Shown: positions 54,995 through 64,000 of the stretch, in pieces
How the letters are laid out: each line of letters begins with the position of its first letter
Numbering within the stretch: position 1 is the first letter of the stretch
Assembly: GCA_024279425.1 (NCBI GenBank)
Contig: JAJRRO010000017.1
Coordinates: 1 to 64,000 of the forward strand
DNA length: 64,000 nt
Direction: 5' to 3'
Origin: Bacteroidota bacterium
GTDB lineage: Bacteria > Bacteroidota > Bacteroidia > Flavobacteriales > Flavobacteriaceae
Translations under genes and position numbers: made by a program
Notes under the pieces: model-generated
Seen by the model: only the letters and a program-made list of their open reading frames with translations
Told to the model about the DNA's origin: nothing
Database searches by the model: none

Positions 54995-55522
54995 TCAGTC
55001 ATTGGCAGCGCTAAAATTATCCAACCAATCGCCCCTTACTTTTAAAACCTGTTCAATAACATCGCGTACGCAACCTTCACCACCATTTTTGTGGGATATA
55101 TACTTAGAAACAGCCTTTACTTCTTGGGCCGCGTTCTGCGGACATGTGGGTAAGGTAATCCTGCTCATGGGAGGGATATCGGGTAGGTCATCTCCCATAT
55201 ACAGTATGTTTTCAGGAGCAATGTCGTATACATCCATATATTCATCAAGAGAGTCTGCCTTATGATGGGCTCCCATATAAAAAGTGGTTACCCCCAATCC
55301 CTTTAGACGCTCTTTTACCCCTACATTGGTGCCTCCGGTAATTATACAGACATTATAACCTTTTGTAATAGCTGTTTTTAGGGCATAACCATCTTTGACG
55401 CTCATTTTTCGCAATAATTCACCTTCAGTTGTAACCAGAACGGTCCCATCTGTGAAGACGCCATCAACATCGAATACAAAAGTGGTAATGTCCTTTAGAT
55501 ATTGCTTATAACTTTTCTCCAT
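54995..55522 (-). CDS. KdsC-like HAD-superfamily phosphatase (HAD-IIIA)
   Basis: The 175-residue protein has the HAD nucleophile motif FVFDVDGVFTDG (Asp 18, 20), the Thr/Ser motif IITGGTN, and the Lys/Asp motif VGVKERL, MGDDLPDIP. Its size and the FDVDGVFTDG motif match 3-deoxy-D-manno-octulosonate 8-phosphate phosphatase (KdsC), which makes KDO for lipopolysaccharide. Related C0-cap HAD enzymes with other substrates cannot be excluded. Its start overlaps the end of the DUF2520 gene, and it precedes maf by 3 bp. Confidence 0.9.
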   Translation of the reverse strand: MEKSYKQYLKDITTFVFDVDGVFTDGTVLVTTEGELLRKMSVKDGYALKTAITKGYNVCIITGGTNVGVKERLKGLGVTTFYMGAHHKADSLDEYMDVYDIAPENILYMGDDLPDIPPMSRITLPTCPQNAAQEVKAVSKYISHKNGGEGCVRDVIEQVLKVRGDWLDNFSAAND

Positions 55523-56270
55523 AGGTTTTTTGGATAGATTTGCTCAATAGCGAATATATTGTTTTTAATTTTTCGTTGTGCAACTGATTCAATTGTTTCC
55601 CAATGGTACCCCTATTGTTACGCCGAGCCGGTCCTGTTTGGGCTTCATAGGGCGATATTGCCAGGGCCTTGGCTGCCGTTTCCTTGATTAGGGGGGACAG
55701 CAATTCAAAACGAACCTTGTTCTGTTCACAAATCTCTTGAGCTGCATGATACATATGATTGGTGAAATTATTGGCAAAGACCGCGGCTAAATGAAGCGAT
55801 TTTCTTTGATTCGAATCAATACGATGAACGTTGTCGCTGATCGACTTCGCCAATTGCTTCAATAACTCGTGATCCTCTTCGGTCAGGGCTTCAATACATA
55901 GAGGGATTTCCTTAAAATTAACGGCTCGCTCCTTGCTGAAGGTTTGTAACGGGTAAAAAACACCACATCTGCTATCTTTGGGAAGGGCGTCTAGGGGTAC
56001 ACTACCCGAAGTATGTACGATAAGCCCTTTCTTATCTTGTAACCTTTTTGAAATCTCGACTATAGCATCATCACTTATGGCAATAAGAAGAACATCGGCA
56101 TCCTTAATCTGGGAAATGTCCGAGGTTACCTTGGTGTTACCTTCAAAATAAGATAAGGACTCAGGGTTACGACCATAGACTTGGGTAATTTTCACACTCT
56201 TTTGGACAAGGAAAGCATCAAACAAATGTTTGGCGACATTCCCCGTTCCCAGTATGACGATGCTTAACAT
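55506..56270 (-). CDS. DUF2520 / Rossmann-fold oxidoreductase-like protein
   Basis: The 254-residue protein has an N-terminal NAD(P)-binding domain (MLSIVILGTGNVAKHLFDAF, VYGRNPESLSYFEG, DVLLIAISDDAIVEISKRL, 1-100) followed by the F420-reductase-like VHTSGSVPLDALP. Its C-terminal half is a helical ProC/DUF2520-type domain (SLHLAAVFANNFTNHMYHAAQEIC, RRNNRGTIGKQLNQLHNEKLKTIYSLL). The family's substrate is unknown. It shares a 17-bp overlap with the KdsC-like gene and probably starts the operon that runs through maf to the lipoprotein. Confidence 0.9.
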   Translation of the reverse strand: MLSIVILGTGNVAKHLFDAFLVQKSVKITQVYGRNPESLSYFEGNTKVTSDISQIKDADVLLIAISDDAIVEISKRLQDKKGLIVHTSGSVPLDALPKDSRCGVFYPLQTFSKERAVNFKEIPLCIEALTEEDHELLKQLAKSISDNVHRIDSNQRKSLHLAAVFANNFTNHMYHAAQEICEQNKVRFELLSPLIKETAAKALAISPYEAQTGPARRNNRGTIGKQLNQLHNEKLKTIYSLLSKSIQKTYGEKL

Positions 56271-56404
56271 ACTGCGAAAATAGTGATATAATTAATGGTG
56301 CTGAAGAAAATAAGTGAGTATCACAGGGCACTTTGTTTACATCTTAAAAAAGAAAAAGAACCACATAGCATGCAGCTCTTTTTTAGGAGTACGTTTACTC
56401 TGTC

Positions 56405-56779
56405 TTAGGCACAGGACACCTGCACCGAATGGGTGTGGGAGTCACCATTCGAAGAGGTAACAGAAATAGAACTATTGCTTTGTAGCGAAGTGAAGTTAGC
56501 TGAGCTAAGCGTAACGCTGTGATCGTGTGGCGAAGAGCCTTGAATTGTATAGGTCTTTTCAGTACCAGCAGTAACATCGGCCTTGGAAACCGTTAGAGTA
56601 TGTCCGTGGTTGCTTCCTATTGAAACAGCGGTTCCGTTGGCCGCACAATCAGCATTGCCATTTGGGGTTGGGGTTTCACCTCCGCCATCATCAGAACTGG
56701 AACATCCCAATAATGAATATGCTGGTATAGCTACTAGCATAGCACCAGCTGTTTTTTGGATAAAAGTTTTTCTGTCCAT
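56405..56779 (-). CDS. His-rich small lipoprotein
   Basis: From the ATG at 56779 (MDRKTFIQKTAGAMLVAIPA) the protein has 124 residues, with a lipobox (SLLGCSSSDD) and a Thr/Pro/Asn-rich spacer. The N-terminus resembles a Tat signal but has RK instead of twin Arg. The mature domain is short, with the metal-ligand-like pairs HGHTLTV, SPHDHSVTL and DSHTHSVQV and two Cys residues, which suggests a copper- or zinc-binding beta protein. An upstream in-frame Met would add 11 residues. It is divergent from the CcsBA gene. No family is recognised. Confidence 0.72.
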   Translation of the reverse strand: MDRKTFIQKTAGAMLVAIPAYSLLGCSSSDDGGGETPTPNGNADCAANGTAVSIGSNHGHTLTVSKADVTAGTEKTYTIQGSSPHDHSVTLSSANFTSLQSNSSISVTSSNGDSHTHSVQVSCA

Positions 56780-56948
56780 GTCACAATTTTTTAAGTTAAA
56801 ATTCTTTTTCAATCCATTAAGTTACTAATTATTAGTAGGTAAAATGATAATACCTTTCAGAAAATAGGGAAGGTGATTGAATTTCATGGCAGTTTATGAT
56901 AAAGCATATTATGTATGTTAATACAAATCATTTTCCCCTGAAATACTG

Positions 56949-56956
56949 TATTTTTG
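56949..56956 (+). promoter_or_regulatory. -7 box before the ccsBA gene
   Basis: TATTTTTG matches TAnnTTTG, 30 bp before the ATG at 56987. The corresponding -33 is not clear. Confidence 0.45.
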
Positions 56957-56986
56957 CACTCTGAAATCAGTAGGCACACTTTTTCA

Positions 56987-59900
56987 ATGAAAGATCTGTT
57001 CAAGAAAATCTTCTTCTCCACGCGTTTAACGGCAATGCTTTTTATCACTTTTGCAACTGCCATGGCCTTTGGCACGTTCATAGAAAGTTGGTATAGTACG
57101 GAAACGGCTAGAATATGGATTTACAACACCACTTGGTTTGAGGCGATTATGGTATTTTTTGTTATCAACTTTGCCGGAAATATGTTCAAGTACAAACTGT
57201 TTAGAAAGGAAAAATGGCCCGTTCTGCTCCTTCATCTTTCTTGGATTTTGATTATTATTGGTGCTTTTGTAACGAGATACATAAGTTTTGAGGGAATGAT
57301 GCCTATTAGAGAAGGCAATTCTGAAAAGGTATTCTATTCTTCCAAAACATTTTTAACAGCTTATGTTGATGGGGAAATTGATGGAGAACCCAGAAGAAAG
57401 ATATTGGAAAGCGGCATTCTAGTTACAGAAGAGGGCTTACGATCAGACCTGCCTTGGAACGATGACTTTAACGGACAACCCATTACCATTTCCTATGTTG
57501 ATTTTATTTATGGGGCGAAAAAGGGATTGATTCCAGATGCCAATGGGAATGAATATTTGAAAATTGTTGAGGCCGGGGATGGCCAACGTCACGAGCATTA
57601 TTTGGAAGCCGGAAAATTGGCCAACATTCATAACGTATTTTTTTCATTGAATAATGAAACTGAAGGGGCTATCAATATTTTTGCCGCAGACAGCACCTAC
57701 CAAATAAAAACACCTTTTCAAGGCAGTTTTCTCCGAATGGCCGATCAGCATCGTGGTAATGTCATTAAGGATAGCTTGCAAACCTTTCAATTACGATCCT
57801 TGTATATTATGGCAGGAATGCAATTTGTAATTCCAGAACCGGTGATAAAGGGCTCTTACGGAGTTGTAAAGGTACCCGAGAATGAAATAACCCAGGAAAC
57901 CCAAGATGCGCTGGTCGTTGAGGTGAGTAGTAAAGGTGAAACAGTGCAACAAAAGCTTTTGGGCGGTGCAGGAACGTCTAGCTTTTCGAATAAGATAAAT
58001 GTTGGTGGTTTGGATATTTCCATGGCCTATGGCTCTAAAGTGTATGAACTGCCCTTTAGTATTAAGTTGAATGACTTTATTGCGGAGAAATATCCAGGAA
58101 CCGAAAAAGCATATGCCTCATTTATGAGTAGGGTAACGGTGGAGGATGAACGACCTTTTGATTACGATATATTCATGAACAACATTTTGGACCATAAAGG
58201 CTATCGTTTTTTTCAGTCCAGTTTTCATCCTGATGAAAAGGGTACGGTACTATCGGTAAACCATGATTTCTGGGGTACTTGGATTACTTATTTCGGCTAC
58301 ACTATGTTGTACATTGGTTTGTTGGGGATAATGTTCTTTGGAAAAACCCGGTTCAAGAAGCTTACCAAATCATTGGGCAAGTTAAAATCGAAAAAAGCCG
58401 CCTTGACCGTACTACTTGTTTTTGGCCTTACCCTAAATACATTGGGCCAAGAACATTCCAAGGATGATGGTCATAATCATACCCAAATGCCAACTGCAGA
58501 GCAGGTTGATTCATTGATACTGGCGAACTTGGTACCCGCAGAGCATGCTGAAAAATTCGGGAAATTGGTGGTCCAAGATCAAGGAGGGCGAATGAAGCCC
58601 ATTAATACCTTTTCTTCCGAACTACTACGAAAGCTTAGTCTGAAAGATTCATACAAAAGCCTCAATTCCGATCAGGTATTCCTATCCATGATGATGAATC
58701 CGTCAATCTGGTACAATACCCAATTTATAGCCTTGGACAAAAAAGGCATGAATGATAGTATTCGAAAAATTATTGGTATTCCCGAGGGGCAGAAATTTGT
58801 AAAGGCCACGGATTTCTTTGACGAAAAGGCAAAATATAAATTAGAACCCTATTTAAGGGCAGCCACGGCCACCAATAATCCAAATAAGTTTGAGCAGGAT
58901 TTTAAAGATGCAAACGTTCGTCTGATGCTACTAAATCAGGCATTGGGTGGGCAGATCGTAAAAATATTCCCGCTGCTCAATGATGAGAACAACAAATGGA
59001 TATCCGCGGTCGAATATCGGGGTGGGCAATATCAGGTTACCGATTCGCTCTATGCCAATTTTATAAAGAATGCGATTCCGTATTATCTGATGTCGCTTCA
59101 AAATGCCAAGAAAAGTGGTGATTATTCCGAGGCCAACAAATTATTAGAGGCTTTCAAGAAAAATCAGATCAACCATGGTAGTGAGGTTTTACCATCGGAA
59201 GCACGGGTAAATACCGAGGTCATCTACAATAAGCTGGACATCTTCAACTTACTTTATAAATGTTACGCATTGGTCGGGATATTCATGTTCTTTTTATTGA
59301 TTTTCCAGATTTTCAAGGAACGTGGAATTTGGCGTATAGGAACCTATTTCTTTAAGGGCACAATTATCATTTTATTTATTTGGCATACTGCAGGTCTAAT
59401 TTTACGTTGGTATATTTCTGGGCATGCCCCTTGGAGTGACGCCTATGAGAGTATTATTTACGTTTCTTGGGCGACCATGGGTATGGGATTGCTTTTGGGC
59501 CGAAAGAACGATATGACGATTGCTGCCACAGCTTTTGTAACCGCAATGTTGTTATGGATAGCCCATCAGAGTTGGGTAGACCCTGCCATTGCAAATTTAG
59601 TGCCTGTCTTGGATAGTTATTGGCTTATGATCCATGTTGCCGTTATTGTAGGCAGTTACGGTCCTTTGACTGTGGGTATGATCCTTGGGGTCGTATCACT
59701 CATCCTTATGATACTCACCACGAAAAAGAATAAGAAACGCATGAAGCTCAACCTTAAGGAACTGACCATAATCAACGAACTTGCCCTAACCGTGGGTCTG
59801 GTTATGTTGACCATTGGCAACTTTTTAGGCGGACAGTGGGCCAATGAAAGTTGGGGTCGATACTGGGGCTGGGACCCTAAGGAAACTTGGGCCTTGATTT

Positions 59901-60163
59901 CGATAATGGTGTACGCTTTTGTAATACATGCCCGTCTGGTTCCTGGTCTAAGAAGTAGGTGGACGTTTAATTTTATGAGTGTAGTCGCCTTTGGCAGCAT
60001 TATGATGACCTATTTCGGAGTCAATTTCTATTTGGCGGGGCTACATAGTTATGCCAATGGTACACAGGTAATTACACCCATATTTATTTGGTATACGGTA
60101 TTTGGAGTGTTGGCCTTGGGAGCCATCAGTTATTGGAGGTATAACTTATATTATAGGAAATAA
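56987..60163 (+). CDS. Fused CcsB-CcsA (ResB-ResC) cytochrome c synthase
   Basis: From the ATG at 56987 the protein has 1058 residues. The first part (about 1-480) is ResB-like: an N-terminal span (TRLTAMLFITFATAMAFGTFIE), further spans and a large periplasmic domain (FEGMMPIREGNSEKVFYSSKTF). The middle (about 500-750) is periplasmic. The last part (about 750-1058) is CcsA with the heme-handling tryptophan-rich WWD-type motif WANESWGRYWGWDPKETWALI and many spans, plus conserved His residues. The fused form attaches heme to apocytochrome c (system II). The region between the halves is unusually long and His-containing (HSKDDGHNHTQMP). It is a single transcription unit. Confidence 0.95.
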   Translation: MKDLFKKIFFSTRLTAMLFITFATAMAFGTFIESWYSTETARIWIYNTTWFEAIMVFFVINFAGNMFKYKLFRKEKWPVLLLHLSWILIIIGAFVTRYISFEGMMPIREGNSEKVFYSSKTFLTAYVDGEIDGEPRRKILESGILVTEEGLRSDLPWNDDFNGQPITISYVDFIYGAKKGLIPDANGNEYLKIVEAGDGQRHEHYLEAGKLANIHNVFFSLNNETEGAINIFAADSTYQIKTPFQGSFLRMADQHRGNVIKDSLQTFQLRSLYIMAGMQFVIPEPVIKGSYGVVKVPENEITQETQDALVVEVSSKGETVQQKLLGGAGTSSFSNKINVGGLDISMAYGSKVYELPFSIKLNDFIAEKYPGTEKAYASFMSRVTVEDERPFDYDIFMNNILDHKGYRFFQSSFHPDEKGTVLSVNHDFWGTWITYFGYTMLYIGLLGIMFFGKTRFKKLTKSLGKLKSKKAALTVLLVFGLTLNTLGQEHSKDDGHNHTQMPTAEQVDSLILANLVPAEHAEKFGKLVVQDQGGRMKPINTFSSELLRKLSLKDSYKSLNSDQVFLSMMMNPSIWYNTQFIALDKKGMNDSIRKIIGIPEGQKFVKATDFFDEKAKYKLEPYLRAATATNNPNKFEQDFKDANVRLMLLNQALGGQIVKIFPLLNDENNKWISAVEYRGGQYQVTDSLYANFIKNAIPYYLMSLQNAKKSGDYSEANKLLEAFKKNQINHGSEVLPSEARVNTEVIYNKLDIFNLLYKCYALVGIFMFFLLIFQIFKERGIWRIGTYFFKGTIIILFIWHTAGLILRWYISGHAPWSDAYESIIYVSWATMGMGLLLGRKNDMTIAATAFVTAMLLWIAHQSWVDPAIANLVPVLDSYWLMIHVAVIVGSYGPLTVGMILGVVSLILMILTTKKNKKRMKLNLKELTIINELALTVGLVMLTIGNFLGGQWANESWGRYWGWDPKETWALISIMVYAFVIHARLVPGLRSRWTFNFMSVVAFGSIMMTYFGVNFYLAGLHSYANGTQVITPIFIWYTVFGVLALGAISYWRYNLYYRK

Positions 60164-60299
60164 GCACGTTTTTGATTTTCCTATTTAAAAAACTTCTTCG
60201 TTCTATCCAAGGAATAAAGGACTCGTAAATCATGAAGGCCTCTTTAATTTGTTTTGAAACCATACTTATTCCTTATATTACACTCTTAAACCAATCAAG

Positions 60300-61091
60300 A
60301 TGAGAAATATAATATGTCTGATTTTCGTATTAACATTAGTGTCATGCGGTCAAAAACAGAAAAAAGAAACCGAAGAAAGCACAAAAGAAATGGCGGAAGT
60401 CAAAATAAGTGAACCCCAATTTTTTGAAATACGTACGTATTATTGCCATCCCGGCAAATTGCCTGATCTACTAAAACGATTCAATGACCATACGGTAAAA
60501 TTATTCGAAAAATATGGTATGGTGAATATGGGCTATTGGGTACCTATTGATAATACCGACAATAAATTGGTCTATCTAATGGGGTATGAGAGTCGTGATC
60601 ATCGCGATAGTGCCTGGGAGGCATTTATGAATGACCCGGATTGGCAAAAGGCCTGGGAGGCCTCTAAAGTCAATGGCCCTATTGTTGCCTCGGTCGTAAA
60701 CAAATTCTATACCTATACGGGCTATTCCCCAAAACTTAAAAAGGAAGATGCAGGATCAAGGATATTTTCATTACGGACATACTATACCAATGAAGGGAAA
60801 CTTAATAATCTTCATGATCGTTTTGAAAACCACACCTTGGAAATTTTCAAGAACAGTGGCATAAGCAATATTGCCTATTTTAACATGGACCCAAGTCATG
60901 AAGAATCCAAGAATGTGTTAACGTACATAATCACTTTTCCCGATACTACGGCCCGAAAAGCTAGCTGGGATAGTTTTAGGCAAGATGAGGCATGGAAAAC
61001 CGCCTATGCAAACTCTATAAAAGATGGGAAATTGGTGGATTCACTAACCGCAGAGTTATTGATACCGACCTCTTTTTCTCCTTTAAAATAG
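60300..61091 (+). CDS. NIPSNAP-family lipoprotein with two domains
   Basis: The 263-residue protein has a lipoprotein signal (MRNIICLIFVLTLVSC, Cys 16) and a charged linker. Two NIPSNAP/ferredoxin-like domains follow: QFFEIRTYYCHPGKLPDLLKRFNDHTVKLFEKYG with SRDHRDSAWEAFMNDPDWQKAW (about 39-140), and IFSLRTYYTNEGKLNNLHDRFENHTLEIFKNSG with ARKASWDSFRQDEAWKTAY (about 152-250). The internal repeat is clear. The function of bacterial NIPSNAP proteins is not established. It has its own terminator (61116-61148). Confidence 0.93.
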   Translation: MRNIICLIFVLTLVSCGQKQKKETEESTKEMAEVKISEPQFFEIRTYYCHPGKLPDLLKRFNDHTVKLFEKYGMVNMGYWVPIDNTDNKLVYLMGYESRDHRDSAWEAFMNDPDWQKAWEASKVNGPIVASVVNKFYTYTGYSPKLKKEDAGSRIFSLRTYYTNEGKLNNLHDRFENHTLEIFKNSGISNIAYFNMDPSHEESKNVLTYIITFPDTTARKASWDSFRQDEAWKTAYANSIKDGKLVDSLTAELLIPTSFSPLK

Positions 61092-61115
61092 GGTGCATAT
61101 CAAATAAATATTTGA

Positions 61116-61148
61116 CCCAAATAGGTGTAGACTTATTTGGGTTTTTTT
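61116..61148 (+). terminator. Terminator of the NIPSNAP gene
   Basis: CCCAAATA (61116-61123) pairs with TATTTGGG (61134-61141), followed by seven T's. Confidence 0.85.
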
Positions 61149-61290
61149 GTTCTGGTTTTGAGATCTATATAAAGTATGTCTGTTGTCTACAAGGATGCGG
61201 AGCAAAAAGAGTGGATTAAGTAAATACAAAATAGTGACTTTAGAAAACTGAACTAGGCTTTTAATGGGATACAATGGTGGTCGTTTTCTA

Positions 61291-62085
61291 TTACTTTATT
61301 ATATCTTTCTCTATTTCAATAATTAACTTCTCTGCTAATCCTTCCAAGTAAGTCCCATTGGAAATCAACCATGCACAATCTTGAATCATTTGACCAATTA
61401 ATGCCGTCTTATATGGATCATCTTTTAGTAATTTTACGGGGTCTGTAGTTTCAAATGGGATGGTTTTAATAATTCCTTCCTGCATTAGCGACTCTCGCTA
61501 TTTTTCAACATACATGGAACTAGTTTTACAGTTGTCAGGCCCTAATCTCCATTTCCATTCAGTATGATAATTGTTGATTGCGTTCTTTAGTTGTTCGTCC
61601 AAAAGTGAAAATGAACCTGTACTCTTCATTTCCTCCAATGTTGATTGAATGAACTCTTGATTACCTAATCGAGTTGACCAAATAAAAATTTGCTCAATGA
61701 AAACTTTATCGTATTCCTTAGGTAATGGTTTTTTCCAAACCGAATTTCTGGAAAATGACCGTATGTCTTGACGGTCTTTAGATAATTCAAAGGATCTCCG
61801 TCCGGATAACTGATATAAATATTGCAAGGAATAGTAGCGAAATACTTGTTTATTAATGTTTACATCAAAGTTCCTGTTATTTTCTTTCATGTCTTCCACA
61901 AGATTGCTAAGATATGCGCTCATTTTTGTTTTTTCTTTCTGTTGTTCACTCCAATTATTGATTTGTAAGGCAATCAAAATACCTATGACCACTAAAACTA
62001 TTTCTCCAATGGCATAAATCAGATATTTGCTGAATTTATTTTCGGTCAGAAGTTTTTGGCGAATTTTTCTAAAGAATTTTATCAT
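61291..62085 (-). pseudogene. DUF6090 family protein gene split by an in-frame amber codon
   Basis: The first 195 codons give MIKFFRKIRQKLLTENKFSK, a membrane span (YLIYAIGEIVLVVIGILIALQI) and NNWSEQQKEKTKMSAYLSNLVEDMK, the DUF6090 N-terminus, then a TAG at 61500-61498. The same frame continues for 68 sense codons (RESLMQEGIIKTIPFETTDP onward) to a stop at 61291, for a total near 264 residues, which fits the usual family length. A CAG-to-TAG change would explain the split. The second part could be translated separately from ATG 61485 (64 residues), but its position in frame argues against independence. The family is a membrane-anchored Bacteroidota protein of unknown function. Confidence 0.8.
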
Positions 62086-62382
62086 TTAATGAATAGAGTA
62101 GTGGGTTATCTTACCAAGATACTGAATTAATGTATACTGCGATTAGATCAGAAATGTCCAGAAAGGTTGTCTTTTTGGTAAACGGTAAACGGTGAGTACT
62201 ACTTATATGAGATCTGCATCGTGATTTTCACCATTAAGATATTTTTTGCATCTTTACACCATCATGAAGTAGTGGAATTATGTTAGCAATAGATGTCATT
62301 TGGGTAGTGCCCACGAAGTAACCAGGTTCGGTTGTACTTCGCAAGACATCTTTATTCTTCTTTTTAACATAATTCAATGCTA

Positions 62383-63792
62383 ATGACACACCACAATAAA
62401 CTCACGTTTAAACAATTATTCAATTATTTTATCATTGCCATAACGGGCAAGGAAACCGAATTTACGACCGGGAGTATTCGTAAGGCCATTTTTATGCTTT
62501 CCATTCCCATGATCTTGGAAATGATGATGGAATCCATTTTCGCCATTGTTGATATTGCCTATGTATCCCAGATCAGTGTAAATGCGGTAGCCACCATAGG
62601 GCTCACCGAATCGGTTATCACTTTGATTTACGCTGTGGCCATAGGTCTTAGTATGGCAGCAACTGCCGTAGTTGCCCGTAGAATAGGGGAGAAGGACCTT
62701 AAGGGGGCACGCGAGTCGGCCGTTCAGGCGATTCTCTTGGGTATTGTAGTTGCCATTATCGTTGGTATACTTGGTTTTTTATACGCCAGGGAAATTCTGG
62801 GTCTTATGGGTGCGGAACAAGATCTGATCAATGAGGGGTATGGGTATACCCAGCTCTTGATCGGCGGGAATATCACCATCCTTTTATTGTTTTTGATCAA
62901 TGCTATATTTAGGGGAGCAGGGGATGCTTCCATCGCCATGTGGACATTAGTACTCTCCAACGGACTCAATATTATTCTGGATCCTATTTTTATTTTTGGC
63001 TGGGGGCCAGTTCCAGAATTTGGGGTTATGGGGGCGGCAATTGCAACCAATATTGGAAGGGGAACTGCAGTCCTTTTTCAGTTGGGTATTCTCTTTTTTG
63101 GGTGGAGCCGGATAAAGATTGGCATTAAAGACGTCATAGTACGCATTGGTGTAATGGTCAATCTGATCAAGGTCTCCTTGGGTGGTATCGCCCAGTTTCT
63201 CATTGGGACTTCCAGTTGGGTGTTTTTAATGCGTATGATGTCCGAATTTGGTAGTGAGGTACTTGCAGGATATACTATTGCCATTCGGGTCATACTCTTT
63301 ACGTTAATGCCCTCTTGGGGTATGAGTAATGCCGCCGCGACCTTGGTAGGGCAGAATTTAGGAGCCAAACAACCCGACCGCGCCGAAATATCGGTGTGGA
63401 AAACGGGACGCTACAATGCTTATTTTATGGGAGTGGTCTCAGTAATTTATTTGCTTTTCGCCAAGGATATTGTGGGCTGGTTCAATGACAATCCCGTAGT
63501 TATCGAAAATGGGGGACTTTGTCTACAGATAATTGCGGCGGGTTATGTTTTCTATGCCTATGGTATGGTGGTCACCCAGGCTTTTAATGGTTCAGGGGAT
63601 ACCAAAACTCCGACCAAAATAAATCTGATTGCCTTTTGGATGTTCCAATTGCCCTTTGCCTATTTAGCGGCTATTACTTTTAAAATGGGTCCTCTTGGGG
63701 TATTTCTTGCCATTACTTTGGCTGAAGTATTGCTTGCGGTCATTGCCATTGTTTGGTTTAGAAAAGGAAGTTGGAAGAAGGTTCAAGTGTAG
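62383..63792 (+). CDS. MATE-family efflux transporter
   Basis: From ATG 62383 (MTHHNKLTFKQLF; an ATG two codons earlier is in frame) the protein has 469 residues and about twelve spans. It has the MATE pattern of internally repeated halves: IFMLSIPMILEMMMESIFAIVDIAYVSQI at the N-terminus, GAEQDLINEGYGYTQLL between, and MMSEFGSEVLAGYTIAIRVI, GVFLAITLAEVLLAVIAIVWF at the C-terminus. It couples drug or metabolite export to Na+ or H+. No regulator is adjacent. Substrate unknown. Confidence 0.95.
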   Translation: MTHHNKLTFKQLFNYFIIAITGKETEFTTGSIRKAIFMLSIPMILEMMMESIFAIVDIAYVSQISVNAVATIGLTESVITLIYAVAIGLSMAATAVVARRIGEKDLKGARESAVQAILLGIVVAIIVGILGFLYAREILGLMGAEQDLINEGYGYTQLLIGGNITILLLFLINAIFRGAGDASIAMWTLVLSNGLNIILDPIFIFGWGPVPEFGVMGAAIATNIGRGTAVLFQLGILFFGWSRIKIGIKDVIVRIGVMVNLIKVSLGGIAQFLIGTSSWVFLMRMMSEFGSEVLAGYTIAIRVILFTLMPSWGMSNAAATLVGQNLGAKQPDRAEISVWKTGRYNAYFMGVVSVIYLLFAKDIVGWFNDNPVVIENGGLCLQIIAAGYVFYAYGMVVTQAFNGSGDTKTPTKINLIAFWMFQLPFAYLAAITFKMGPLGVFLAITLAEVLLAVIAIVWFRKGSWKKVQV

Positions 63793-63822
63793 TGTAGTCT
63801 TTGTTGTTCCGAACGCGTGGGC

Positions 63823-63847
63823 GATGGGTAAGCCCATCCTATTTTTT
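63823..63847 (+). terminator. Possible terminator of the MATE gene
   Basis: GATGGG (63823-63828) and CCCATC (63833-63838) form a short stem with a TAAG loop, followed by CTATTTTTT. It is rather weak. Confidence 0.5.
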
Positions 63848-64000
63848 AGGTTATATGGCATATCCATAAATTTTAGCTTGAAGCACTGTGGTACTAATGA
63901 AAAGGTTTGCAATTGTTGTTCCAACTCAAAAAAACCAAAATAATTATTGATGTTTGGTTGGTTGAATTTCATAACTTTAACGTTCTAAAAATAAGCGATG

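Noticed and set aside
63664-63972. Minus-strand frame of 102 codons at the right edge
   Set aside because: Its C-terminal half is antisense to the MATE gene and the N-terminal half has no recognisable features; it might be a transposase relic but I could not support that.

Overview
The window looks like chromosomal DNA of a marine-type member of the Flavobacteriaceae (Bacteroidota). Supporting signs are a SusC/SusD pair, a FecR/ECF-sigma pair, DUF4290, DUF493 and DUF2911 genes, a likely type IX secretion tail, Bacteroidota-type promoters (TAnnTTTG), AT-rich spacers, and a housekeeping order (START-like, aminotransferase IV, YqgE, HU, fmt, recQ, NadR-like ATPase, DUF493, DUF4290, murA) typical of this family.

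Layout. 1-6.8 kb: a cell-surface signalling locus with an ECF sigma factor, a divergent FecR anti-sigma factor and two tandem paralogous STN/carboxypeptidase-regulatory/MG2/plug proteins (the second runs off the left edge). 6.8-13.2 kb: an accessory stretch in which a CBM9-like protein, an unusual cyclodeaminase-ImmA fusion, a LytTR two-component pair and a membrane-anchored alpha/beta hydrolase are separated by four same-orientation copies of a short intergenic repeat. 13.2-15.6 kb: a small integrated element (unknown gene plus a frameshifted tyrosine recombinase) beside a tRNA with anticodon CAT. 15.7-24 kb: the housekeeping block ending in murA, whose active-site Cys is replaced by Asp. 24-30.5 kb: pirin, VOC protein, lysoplasmalogenase, iron-sulfur protein, M20 amidohydrolase, a putative T9SS-exported propeller protein and DUF2911.

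30.5-53 kb: a polysaccharide-utilisation-like locus with a GH2 beta-galactosidase, DUF5107/TPR protein, sulfatase, FG-GAP/ASPIC lipoprotein, SusD, SusC, a LacI-type regulator, a sodium:solute symporter, a 33-residue membrane peptide and a PIG-L deacetylase. The gene content suggests uptake and breakdown of a sulfated and/or acetylated galactose-containing glycan; the substrate is inferred. 53-56.3 kb: a decayed MscS channel gene, a lipoprotein, Maf, a KdsC-like phosphatase and a DUF2520 protein. 56.4-64 kb: a His-rich lipoprotein, a fused CcsBA cytochrome c maturation protein, a double NIPSNAP lipoprotein, a DUF6090 gene split by an amber codon, and a MATE exporter.

The points most worth following up are the cyclodeaminase-ImmA fusion within the repeat-separated stretch, the frameshifted recombinase beside the tRNA, the 33-residue peptide built into the deacetylase-symporter operon, and the decayed genes (MscS, DUF6090).
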